This document shows, piece by piece, positions 12,667 through 23,801 of a DNA stretch of 64,000 bases. The notes under the pieces were generated by a model, which was not told where the DNA came from, made no database searches, and was given only the letters and a program-made list of their open reading frames with translations. The stretch lies in NCBI GenBank assembly GCA_002633005.1, contig NMRA01000204.1, positions 531,866 to 595,865 of the forward strand. Reading direction: 5' to 3'. Within the stretch, counting starts at the first letter, position 1. Each line of letters opens with the position of its first letter. The position numbers and the translations under genes were made by a program. Source of the DNA: Phoronis australis. Lineage: Eukaryota; Phoronida; Phoronidae.

Positions 12667-12910
12667 CAGGGCTTGGAATGACCAATGACAAAAAAGTTTT
12701 CAGGTGATGTTTTGTTTCACAAATAAATAGGCTTGTATGATAGAAATATTTTTTGTGTTGTAAAATTTAACTGAAATAAATGTTTTTGCACGAATAAAGT
12801 CAAAATAATTATAAAAAAGAGACGAAAAAAGAGGAAACTGGAAATCAAATGAGAGGAAATTGAAACCAAAATGAGGAAATCCTCTTAAAAAAGGAAAATT
12901 CCAAGTCCTG
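12667..12910. mobile_element. hAT-like MITE (CAGGGCTTGGAAT termini)
   Basis: Starts CAGGGCTTGGAATGACC and ends ATTCCAAGTCCTG, imperfect inverted repeats. The same termini bound the 500-bp element at 45303-45802, and the first ~30 bp are nearly identical. The CAGGG terminus is typical of hAT elements. No coding capacity. I could not define a target duplication here. Confidence 0.75.
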
Positions 12911-13833
12911 AAATATTCTCTAACCACATGTATTACACGTTTAGAAAGGCTCCTCACAAAATTTTGCTCGACACAAATCACACATTGGATTTTATATCAT
13001 GTGGCAGCATTTCCATAATCGCAGGAACTGCTTTACAGTTTTCATTGTTGAAGTGTTCTCAGTTCTTTCAAAATCACAGATGTGACTGAAAATTTTAAGA
13101 GAAAATTTTCACCTTCAGAGTATGAAATTGGAGGAATATGCGGTAATTTTCTGTTCCCCCTACCAAAACCTAGGTAGTTAAGATGTTATTCTGAGTGATG
13201 TCTTATCCTAAGAGTTGAAGTTTAGCCTTGGCAGACAGTATTCTGGGTCACATTTATGTAACAACTTCCAATGAATGTAAGACGATAGGATTGAAAATAA
13301 ACATGTTAGTCATTTCAAAGTCTTAATGACATGTAACTAATGTGCATTTTTTGCAATACAAGTTATATATTGGAAAACTTATAGAAATTGAAAAAAGGTG
13401 TAATAGTCGCTGTCAAGTTGAGAGGACGGAAACTCGATAAATTCTATGACAATGTCTCTGAGAATACATGACATAGCTAGAAATCACAACCAATGATGAT
13501 ATGCTTTAAATAACACCGATGACTAGTCTAATCATTTGAATAGACAGGTATCAAATCCTGTTACATTAAATCGCGTGGACTTCTTCAGGACTGTATTGCC
13601 TTGGTGACTGAAATTAACTAATGACAAGCAACGTAACGGAACTCTTCTGAAGCATTATCAAACTCTACCTTCTTCTCAAGGCCAGAAATCTTCTCTAATC
13701 TGAGTAAGAAACGAGATGTTTTCTCCATCTGATATGGCGGATCCTTCTATTTTGATTGACACTTTGAGGTATATCAGGCATACTTAATTTTTCAACAACA
13801 GAATGTGAAAAAATGAGATTATCCGTGCTTTGA

Positions 13834-16800
13834 TTACATATGATAACCCTTCTCCACGGCGGAGAACTGTCGTCGATGGTAGCGGATGCCTGGGTTAGCC
13901 AGCTTCATGAGAGAGATGTCTTCATCACTGGACAACTGGTCCACAGCCTTAAAATGGTGAGCAAGAATCAGCTGCAGCTCTTCAAGCACTGGAGATAAGA
14001 AACACAGGGATCTCTACTAATGTGAGGCAACGAGGAAAGGTAAAAAGCTTGACAATACTATTTAAATTGCAAATTTTGACAGGTGTTCACTATAGGCCAT
14101 GCTTAAAACATGAGTGACTTTTCAACCAGAATTTCGTCTCTATTACATTAGAAGACGTAAATTAATTTCATTAAGAACTATGGAAAGCATTGTGTCACAT
14201 TTGTTGACTTGCCCACATACAGGTTATAACATGATTTCCATTTCATAAACTCCACATCATCAATGATCAACACAACATATGAAGAATTACAGTACTGTAC
14301 CTGTTGGGGTTAACACCAAGACATTTAAACCGAGAAACTAAAAAAAAACAAAAAAAACAAGGGATGGGCAGCATCAAACCGAATGCCTGATTAAAAGTCA
14401 AATATGTTATAATGCCCGAGTGGATACAGCATATATCTAGTAGCACCTGCTTCTAACAATGTTACCTTTAGCAGTGTATGGCCTATCCTCTCTGTCATGA
14501 AGCACAACTTGTTGCAAGATGTGCACCATGGCTCCAGTCGCCAACACGCGCTGCCAAAGGGGTAGACTGTCAAAATACTCGAAGTCCACCTCAAAAGGAT
14601 TTGTTGGTGCAGGGCGAGTACAGAGCTTGACCAATTCATAAATCACATTCCACGGATGAACATCTAAAATACAGCCAAAAATTGGAAAGACTTAAGATAG
14701 CCAAGACAAGGGTTCTAGTAGCACTACTAGTACACAATAGATGGCGATGTCAGCTAACTCACCGCACAGCCTCTGTTACTATCCTTGCATGGACCATCAA
14801 GGAAATGATCCTGGATACATGTAACCCAATTAACAGGCTCAAGGAAGGCCTGATAACAACAGACAACAACTTGTAATGGCCAGAACACTTTAGTTCACTT
14901 GACACAGCCAGCTCTAACAAAAGACAATCTGAATAGATTGTCTCAACTTTACAACTACACTAATCACATCTCATCGTCACTGATAAACCCCAATCACTTG
15001 ACTGCTATAAGTCCACACAATGAGTTATCTTTTAACAAGTTGTTCCTTGAACGAGTTGTCACTAGGTTTAGTACCAGTGTCAATGCTACTTACACTCAGG
15101 CAACTTGACACACATGTGACAACTCACCCTACCTTATCAAGGTAGTGTAACTTGTTCTTGGGTAACTTGCCACAATGCAAGGCATAATGTGTACGCAAAC
15201 CTATAGACATGGCTAAAAAGATAAGTTCCAAGATCCATTGAGAAGAGCATATCCTTTGCAAAATCAACCAAGATTGTTTGATATAATGCAGGAGAATATC
15301 ACTAAAAGTCGAACCCAATGAAAAAGTTCAAGTTCGGTTATCCTTAAACTAGTTCGTTTTTCTCTCCCAACCCTCACTCCTTTGTGATTGGCAGATTAAC
15401 AATTTCTTTCACCACATTTCAGGGTGCAATCATTTTTTTTTGCAAAACATATTTCGAATTTGCAGCTGAAAAAAATCCGTAAGTCAGGAGAGAGCAAATT
15501 GTTTTGAGTCTTGCACATAAGCACAAACAGTCACACGAGGGAAAACAAACTGAATATTAACTTATGCCTTCTCCAGAGACATCGATTACCTTTCTTAGTC
15601 CATGATAACGTAGACTTGAGTTTCAGAGGAAAGTCTTTACACTCTTGTTCACTCTTCAAATCGTTTACTTTCACCAAGCGGTGATGGTTTGACCTTACCC
15701 ATGCATATGGGCAGTTGTACCTAGCATAGCCGGCTAGCAGAAATATTGTAGAGTTTTCTTCCTGAAAATAATACAGTTGCAAACTTCATTAACACACCCG
15801 CCTGGTACAATGTAATCTAGTGAATTTAATAAGCAACTAATGTTCTGTAAAGATGGAATGGATGAAAAATAAATTGAAGAGAAATTGTTCAAACCAAATA
15901 TAAACTATTTTCTGGTGTCAAAAACAGTTTTCTTCACGGCTCTATATTATTTCCAAGGCAACGTCACAGTATTTTCATCATTTGTTTGAACTGCAAGTGG
16001 TGACAACAGTACATTCCTGATGACCATACCACTTCAGTGACTTTAACTAATCAGTTATGACAAGCCACGACAACCCATTTAATGAGTCCAACCAAAAGCT
16101 GTATTACCCAATGGGCTGATTGCATGAAACAGTCACGAATACAGACTCGGCTATGTTACCTAAGTTTTCTCACCGCATTTATGGACATGTGCGAACACAG
16201 ATTGGCCTTTCTAATAGTAAATTTTTGTTACTAAGTCGTTTTTAGTTAAGGTACACACCAAGAGTAAACTCCACAATGAATTCTCGATATTGTTTTAAAA
16301 TAAGTAAGGACGTTTCCATACCAAGGTCCTACTATAAAGATTCAGTAGCTATAATCAATTTTCGTTGAAATAAGAACTCATTTTCCAGAATATATTAGTA
16401 GGAAACTTCATAGTAGATCAAAGTAAACAAAGTGGCAGAAAAACATAATATTAGTAAGTAACAAAGATACAAATATGCAGAAAATTTAGGGAACTCAGCT
16501 GAGTCTCTATCTGAACTATTAATGCCCAAAATCAAATCCAAACTGATCTAGGAATGAGACGAGACTGATTTGATATAATGGTAAACAACATAAGTCAAGT
16601 TGTTTTTGACAAAAGATGTGTCTCCATTAACTGCAATTTGCCAATTGCTCGTTTTGTGTAGAGTGTTTTTAAACAGTTTAAAACCAGTCATTGTCTCTTC
16701 ATTTTCTCCCCACCTGAGGAGATTTCAATACAGGGCATATAACGACCAACGAAAAATAGAGGAAAATTTGCATGTGACATGTGGTTCTACAAATAATGAA

Positions 16801-19800
16801 AAATGAGACGAAAAAAAGGAAACTGGCAATCAAATAAAAGGAAACTGAAACCAAAAAAGAGGAAATCCTCTTAATAGAGGAAAAATTACAACCCCCACAG
16901 TTACAATAAATGAGTATAAATAAGTGACACAAAATCCATTCTTGTTTTTCCTCTGATAACATTTCAGCCATAAACCCAAGTTGAAGCCTATGGTTACCAC
17001 GTGTACTCACTCCATCAGGCAGTTCATTTTCACTTGGGGAAGCTGGGGGAAGCCCCACCCCATCTTCGTCATTACCACTCAGCTGACGTTGTGTGGTATG
17101 GGACAACATCAGAGATCCCCTGCAGGAGAAATGCAGAAAGATTCAACTATTGTACAGCCAACAAATGAAATTCCTACTAAAATTACTGGGTATTTCAATT
17201 AGTGTATTTTGCATTATCCATAAATATCAATGAGACTATTATAAGATCTAATGACATAAGGTAAAAACATTTTATTCTCAACTCTAGTGTACATAATTAA
17301 TTAACATAGCCACTGTAATGTCAGTACAACACTTCACTTACTTATCATAAGGAAGGTGTTTGGAGTTAAAGCTGCCTCCAGGACTAAACTGGTGATTAGA
17401 TACAGGAGCAAGAGGATATTCACTTCCATACATCTCTGTTGTGCTGTTAACAGGAATCTGAGAAAATGACAAAACCCGATTATGAAACACAATACACTAA
17501 ATACCTGTAATACTTCCTTAGCACACTATATGTAACACTGTTTCAATGATATTTGGTGTTGACTCCCAACAATTTGAATCCCTTTCATGGTTAATTAGAG
17601 CAAAATTACAAGTCTGTGTTAGATTATACAAAAGTGAATTTGGCATCTCATCAGTGGGTGAAGACTTCTCACTAAATTTTGCAAGTATTTCAAGATGAGG
17701 TGTTCCATCAGGACTTCCTAGAAATACGATCTTTTTTACGTTTTTAGTATCCCAAATATAAGCCCCTCAGCTTATAAATGGAAAATATAGGAGTGAAATC
17801 AATATGTGCAGTTAAGGGTTAAGTTACCAACAGCACTGTTAGTTAAATTTATTTTGCAGATAAGCCATATGTGCTGAAATAAACGTCATGCTTTTCATAT
17901 AAGTTAACCTTAGTTTGGTTTAAACTTACTGACATTGTACAATTTGGGAAACCCACCATCACATAGAAATTTCCAATTTTAGCTTCAAAAATCCGACTAT
18001 AGGCCTATATGGGCCTACATTTGAGGGGACACTTTGTGGAAATTCCCAGTAAATAACAATCCAATTACACTATAAAATTCACAGCATATTTACCCTCGGT
18101 TCATTTTGAATGGACACAATACACTCTTCTTTTCCCCTCATGTAAGTTTTAAAGAACTTAAACCCTTTTGTGGCCCCAACTTGATACAACTCGTCCAAGA
18201 ACACTTTCAGCTTCTTCTTCAGTCGTTGCTCTTCCTGAAGCAATTAAAATAATTATGATCTTAAACAGTCTAAATGTTTATTCTATAGATGTGATTTGAG
18301 CATTATAAACGTCACGTGATATAAACACAAGGCTAGTGAGGTGTGGACTATAAGTACAAGTCACAAATACAAGGCTATCCAATAATAAGTTAGACTTTTA
18401 TGATTTTCATGAAAAAATCAAGTTGCATAAAACAATTTATACGAAATGATCATTTAGAAAGCTGCAACAGCTTTTTTGAGATTTTGTCTTGGGCATCTTA
18501 GTGATATCAAATGCAATTTGACAATAATATTGATATTGTTGTTTTGCCATCAATGTATTTTTGTTTCTTAAATTTAACCAAAAAGATATTGTGACTGTTA
18601 GAGTATGATCTCATATCCGAGTGAGTGCATGTGTAGGAGTAGTTCAGAGAATTAAGTGTTACATAATACACCCCCAACATGAGGAATTGTAGTAAACATG
18701 TTTGTTCAGTATATCCTGTTATGATTCATGTATGTCACTATAAAAGTGTATGATCGCATGGATTGTAACAGACTCAGTAGTATCAGCAGAAGAGTATGTA
18801 ATTAAAAACTTTTATCCTCCTTCAGACTAGTATTATCCTTGGACCGCGTTCTCGCACTGTGTCGCGCATTCAACGTTCCTAACCGAACAGAATGCCTTTC
18901 ACTGCTAGCACATCAACAGGTTATGGGCCCAGCACGGCCAGCAGTTCCAGCACTAGCGTGAGTAGAGGTTCAGGAAGACTGAGTCGGCTATGTTTTGATG
19001 GAGATGAAAGAAGGTATGAACTGTGGGAAATTAAGTTTCTCGGACATTTGAAATCGCTAGATCTGAAAGCGACAATTGAATCCGACGCGGAAACCGTCGA
19101 TGATGAGAAGAATGAAGAAGCATTCTGCGAACTAGTTCAATACTTGGACGACAGAAGTTTGAACTTAATAATTCGAGATGCGAGAAATGACGGCCGTGAG
19201 GCACTCAAGATTTTACGAGAACATTATACGGGGTGCAGTAAGCCACGAATAATTGGGCTATACAGCGAACTGACGGCACTAAAAATGGAAGCTAATGAGT
19301 CTGTGACAGACTATCTAATCAGGGCAGAACGTGCCGCAACTTACCTGCGAACAGCGGAAGAGGTTATAAGTGATAGCCTGTTGATCGCAATGGCGATGAA
19401 GGGATTACCAGACAAATTCGGACCCTTCATCGTTTATGTGTCTCAGAACACAGATAAAATAACGTTTGGAGACTTCAAAGTGAAGTTAAAGTCTTTTGAA
19501 GAAAATGAAAATGCGAGACAAACAGAAGACTCCGTAATGAGGTCGGCGACCTACCGACAGAAGAAACCAGTGGAATGTTGGACGTGCGGTCGAAAAGGAC
19601 ATAAAGCACAAGATTGCAGAACTAAAAGAAGATGGTGCAGACTGTGTAAAAACAGCTCCCACAATTTCGAGGATTGCCGAAGAAGGAAAGGCACAAGTAA
19701 AGCCCACAAAGCAGCTGAGGAACAAGACCAGCAGGGAAGTAGATTTAATGATTTCAGTTTTAAGGTTAGCGATGATAGGTTTAAACATGATCAGATGTTA

Positions 19801-22800
19801 GTAAACAAACTGTTAGTTGATACTGGGGCAACATCCCATATTGTTACAGACAGGTCTAAGTTTAAATGTTTTGATGAGAAATTTGATCCGTCTAGTCACT
19901 GCATAGAATTGGCAGATGGGACTAGGACAACTGGTATAGCTCAGGCACGTGGTGATGTTGACATTAGGCTAATAGACAGTGAGGGCAATGTCATCTGTTC
20001 CACATTGACAAATGTTTTGTACATACCAAGCTATCCACAGGAAATATTCTCTGTCCAGGCTGCTGTTGCTAATGGAGCTTCAGTGATTTTTGATTCAGAA
20101 AATGCAAAATTAATTGCTCGTGAAGGGACAGAATTCGAAATTGAAAAACGTGGAAAATTGTATTATTTGGATTATTTGGATGTATTGGCTTCTGACACAG
20201 CAAATAAAGTCAGAGAGCATGACCTGTGTACATGGCACAAAATTTTTGGCCATTGTAACAATGATGACGTATTGAGATTAGAAACCGTTGTTAGAGGTAT
20301 GAAAATTACTGACAAGGCTAAGGTGGATTGTGACGTTTGTACTCTGGGGAAAATGACTAATACTAGGAATAGGAATCCAGATGCCCGCAGTACGAAAGCA
20401 TTAGAATTCGTTCATTGTGATTTGGCAGGACCGATTGATCCCATATCCAAAGATGGATTTAGATATGCAATATCCTTCGTTGATGATTTTAGTGGGGTGA
20501 ATATGGTATATTTTATGAAACAGAAGTCAGACACAGTCAAGGCCACAAAACGTTTTATAGCAGACTGTGCACCCTATGGAGAAGTGAAGCATATTCGTAC
20601 CGACAATGGTACAGAATTTACATCGAGCGAATTTCAGGAGCTCATGTTGAGCCACAGTATTAAACACGAAAAGTCGGCCCCCTATTCCCCACACCAAAAT
20701 GGGACAGTTGAACGAGGGTGGCGCACTTTATTTGAAATGGCCAGATGTTTGTTGATAAATGCCAATTTGCCAAAAAGATTTTGGACTTATGCGGTTATGT
20801 CTGCTGCATATATTAGAAACAGATGTTTGAACTCAAATATTAAGAAAACCCCAGTGGAAGGGTTCACTGGACGACAACCCGATGTAAGCAACATGCATAT
20901 TTTCGGAAGCGTGTGTTATGCATATGATAATGACCCCAAGAGGAAGAAACTTGATGCAAAAAGCATAAGGGGTATTTTTGTTGGATATGACAGGGGGAGT
21001 CCCGCATATCTTGTTTATGATCCTGAGAGTGACAGAATTCTCAGAAGTCGGTTAGTAAAATTCCCTGATAATTTTGATTTGTCAGATGCCACACCAAATG
21101 AGTGTGATGATGAATTGGTGAGATTGCCAAAAATGAATCCTGAAACTAAGGAAGAGAAAAATGGCGAAATTAAGACTGAACCCAGTCAAATAAAGAATGA
21201 GTCAAATGAGAATAATGACGCAACTGAGGGTGGTCAAAGAAGATATCCTCTCAGAGAAAGAAGACCCCCAAGTTATTTGAATGATTATGTGGCCGGAAAT
21301 ATTGATTATTGCAACAAAATTATGGGAATTCCTCAAACGTATGAGGAGGCAATGATTTCAAATGAATCAGAATTTTGGGAAAAGGCCATGAATGACGAAA
21401 TGGACTCATTAAGGGAGAATGATACATTTACATTGACCAAACTGCCTGAGGGACGCAATGATGTTGTTGGCGGCAGATGGGTGTTTGCCATTAAGGAAGA
21501 TAGCAAGGGAAATATAACTTACAAGGCGAGATTTGTGGCAAAAGGCTACAGCCAAATTCCTGGAAGAGATTACTATGATACATATGCTCCAACTGTGAAA
21601 TTGAGTACTATTAGGGCAGTAATTCAATTAGCTGCTGAGAACGACTTACATGTACACCAAATGGATGAGAAAACGGCCTATTTAAATGCACCGATTGATT
21701 GTGAAATTTATATGACAAAACCACAAGGTTTCGAGGAATTATCAGAAACTGGTGAAAAACTTGTGTGGAAACTTAACAAGTCACTGTATGGCTTGAAGCA
21801 AAGTGGCCGGAATTGGAATTACGTTCTCAGAAATTATCTTATTGAGATGGGGTATAAACAGAACGAAGTTGACTCGTGTATGTTTACTAGTTGTGATCCA
21901 AAGGGATCCATGACATTGCTGTTGATTTGGGACGATGATATAATAATCGTGGCAAGTGATGAGGTTTTACTCAGAAATACCAAGCAGATGTTATGTAATA
22001 AGTTCAAGATGAAAGATCTTGGTAAAATTGCCTATTTTCTTGGAATAGAGTTTGAGCATAAACAAGGCGAAATTGATATGAGTCAGAAGAAGTATTTGAG
22101 AAAACTGTTAGATAAATTTGGGATGACAGATTGTAAACCCAGATTGACTCCTTGTGAACAAGATGTTACTCAAGCGTGCAATGACGTAGCAGTAGTAGAC
22201 AAAACAATGTATCGTGAAATAGTGGGAAGTTTGATTTATGCAATGACGTGTACAAGACCAGACTTATGTTTTGTTGTGACAAAATTATCTCAGAAACTGT
22301 CAGAGCCAATTGAGGCTGACATGATTAAATTGAAACAGGTGTTACGCTATTTGAAAGGAACTATGGATTATTCACTCAGATTTAGAAAGTCTGAAAATGG
22401 TTTGAGAATTATTGGTTTTAGTGATGCAGATTGGGGATCATCTGATGACAGACACAGNNNNNNNNNNNNNNNNNNNNNNNNNNNNNNNNNNNNNNNNNNN
22501 NNNNNNNNNNNNNNNNNNNNNNNNNNNNNNNNNNNNNNNNNNNNNNNNNNNNNNNNNNNNNNNNNNNNNNNNNNNNNNNNNNNNNNNNNNNNNNNNNNNN
22601 NNNNNNNNNNNNNNNNNNNNNNNNNNNNNNNNNNNNNNNNNNNNNNNNNNNNNNNNNNNNNNNNNNNNNNNNNNNNNNNNNNNNNNNNNNNNNNNNNNNN
22701 NNNNNNNNNNNNNNNNNNNNNNNNNNNNNNNNNNNNNNNNNNNNNNNNNNNNNNNNNNNNNNNNNNNNNNNNNNNNNNNNNNNNNNNNNNNNNNNNNNNN

Positions 22801-23586
22801 NNNNNNNNNNNNNNNNNNNNNNNNNNNNNNNNNNNNNNNNNNNNNNNNNNNNNNNNNNNNNNNNNNNNAAACAGATACATTGCATAAACAAACCCTGGAT
22901 CATGTTTTGTGTCCCGTCGGAAGAAAATTTAAATTCGAAAACATCTTCTGAAAACGCACAAAAAAGTGTATTAGTAAAATCTACTGATTTTTAAGTGGTT
23001 TTAAAAAACAATCGGTAAACTCACCGATTTTTGTCTCATTACTTTGATACGTGTCTCTTCCGATAAGTTAGTACCTAACGTGCAGACGAGCACTCCAAAT
23101 TGGAACGCTAAGTCCCGCGTGGTTGCGCTGCACGCGAAACAAGATGGCGGACGACCTTTGGAGCCTGACGACAATAGGTAACCGGACTATATTATCCTTG
23201 GACCGCGTTCTCGCACTGTGTCGCGCATTCAACGTTCCTAACCGAACAGAATGCCTTTCACTGCTAGCACATCAACAGTGACTGTGGAGACAATTTAGTC
23301 AACAAAATTTGAACATATCCAAGAAAAACACGTAGCCGTCAGCTGACTCCGTACAGACTGTAGCAGAGCCAGCAGCCAGGGGCAGGGGTAGTGCAGCACT
23401 TGGAGCCTGTGAAGACAGTAACATCAGGTGTCCCAGTCCAACTCATTAAGTAATAGTCTTAATGGCTTCCACATCCTGATTATATTGCCAATCAAGTAGT
23501 GTTGTTTTTAAGGAAGGCTACCGAGACAATAAACATTTCTTAACTGATGATTACAGAAATCAAACAACACAAACCTCAGCCGCCAT
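13834..23586 (-). CDS. unrecognised conserved-looking 300-residue protein, seven exons
   Basis: Minus-strand exons: 23575-23586 (MAAE), 18094-18234, 17342-17457, 17011-17119, 15590-15761, 14466-14663 and 13834-13988. Lengths 12+141+116+109+172+198+155 = 903 nt = 300 codons plus stop; all phases close and all junctions are GT-AG. The start sits in AAATGGCGGCTGAG|GTTTGTG, a YY1-like context typical of housekeeping promoters. Visible features: a basic N-terminal helix (EEQRLKKKLKVFLDELYQVG), a Ser/Pro-rich middle (exons 3-4), a folded-looking segment with LLAGYARYNCPYAWVRSNHH, then a helical C-terminal half (DVHPWNVIYELVKLC, FDSLPLWQRVLATGAMVHIL, VLEELQLILAHHFKAVDQL). No signal peptide or membrane span. 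The LPLWQRV block faintly resembles DDT-type helical modules, but I do not claim it. Intron 1 (18235-23574) contains the copia retrotransposon. The 12-nt first exon is the weakest call, though its phase, donor and position opposite INTS4 support it. Confidence 0.82.
16797..16885. repeat. fragment related to the hAT-like MITE
   Basis: About 85 bp closely matching the interior of the 12667-12910 element (GAGACGAAAAAA..., GAGGAAATCCTCTTAA...), without its termini. Lies in the intron between the fourth and fifth exons of the 300-residue gene. Confidence 0.6.
18392..18560 (+). repeat. dispersed repeat, copy A
   Basis: Shares a diverged ~150-bp stretch with 47790-47945 (TTATGAT..AAAATCAAGTTGC, TAATTTAGAAA, GCGTTTTTGA-like blocks). 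Family unknown; immediately left of the copia insertion. Confidence 0.5.
18596..18918 (+). repeat. 5' LTR of the copia element
   Basis: 323 bp from TGTTAG to CAACA. Contains a TATA box (TATAAAAG at 18739-18746). The left boundary is fixed by the GTGAC target duplication and the right by the primer-binding site. The gag-pol ATG (18892) falls inside the LTR, 27 nt before its end. Confidence 0.9.
18892..22457 (+). CDS. copia gag-pol polyprotein (open to the assembly gap)
   Basis: One frame open for about 1188 codons until the gap. In order: gag with a copia-type LCFDGDERRYELWE motif; two CCHC knuckles (CWTCGRKGHKAQDC and CRLCKNSSHNFEDC); aspartic protease LLVDTGATSH; integrase with HH-CC zinc module and DDE residues (HCDLAGP, RTDNGTEF, QNGTVERG); reverse transcriptase with GRWVFAIKED, QMDEKTAYLNA and SLYGLKQSGRNWN blocks; then RNase H beginning GFSDADWGSSDD, where Ns start. 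Protease-integrase-RT order defines Ty1/copia. The RT active-site motif reads IWDDD where YVDD is usual. No stops or frameshifts, so the element may be recently active. The first nine residues are encoded by the LTR and the next by the primer-binding site, unless a downstream start is used. Confidence 0.95.
18919..18936 (+). promoter_or_regulatory. primer-binding site, initiator tRNA-Met anticodon arm
   Basis: GGTTATGGGCCCAGCACG directly follows the LTR and is complementary over 18 nt to the anticodon stem-loop of eukaryotic initiator tRNA-Met. Drosophila copia is known to prime from a cleaved half of this tRNA, so the same half-tRNA mechanism is expected. Confidence 0.9.
22458..22868. other. 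assembly gap (N)
   Basis: Run of N inside the copia RNase H region; the true length is unknown. It hides the end of pol, the polypurine tract and the start of the 3' LTR. Confidence 0.99.
23190..23277 (+). repeat. 3' LTR remnant of the copia element
   Basis: Matches 18831-18918 without a mismatch and ends at the GTGAC target duplication. The preceding bases (an AAGATGGCGGACGACC segment at ~23141) are unrelated to the LTR. Confidence 0.85.
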
Positions 23587-23801
23587 TTCTATATTTTTGA
23601 TTAAAAAAGTTAACTCGTATTAAAAATATATATATATCTGTAGTCATAATCACAAGAGTATTGATTTAAGCTTTAATTAAAATGTTTTAACGCATTTTAT
23701 TTTCATTTTTGGTGCAATTTATATTAGCCAAAAGAATGTAAAAAACTCAAAACCCACAATAAATACCAAATTAAACCTGTAATTTAGCACATAACTCCAA
23801 A
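23587..23801. promoter_or_regulatory. bidirectional promoter between the 300-residue gene and INTS4
   Basis: The two start codons diverge with 215 bp between them. Each ATG sits in a YY1-type box (AAATGGCGGC on the minus strand, AAAATGGCTGCC on the plus). The interval is AT-rich with no obvious TATA box. Shared regulation is inferred from the arrangement. Confidence 0.7.

Larger units (their letters stand above)
18596..23277 (+). mobile_element. Ty1/copia LTR retrotransposon, 3' end disrupted
   Basis: Flanked by the 5-bp target duplication GTGAC (18591-18595 and 23278-23282). Comprises a 5' LTR 18596-18918 (TGTTAGAG...ATCAACA), a primer-binding site at 18919, one long gag-pol frame, a 411-bp run of N, and only the last 88 bp of the 3' LTR (23190-23277, identical to the 5' LTR end). 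Sequence 22869-23189 does not match the LTR, so the 3' LTR is interrupted, recombined or misassembled. The element lies antisense in intron 1 of the 300-residue gene. Confidence 0.95.

Noticed and set aside
14391-14663. DDT-domain chromatin protein assignment for the 300-residue gene
   Set aside because: Resemblance limited to an LPLxxRV word; not enough to name a family.
23144-23281. A 45-codon frame beginning ATGGCGGACGACC in a YY1-like box upstream of INTS4
   Set aside because: Two thirds of it is the copia 3' LTR remnant read in a frame the element does not use, and it ends at the target duplication. Most likely a chance fusion.
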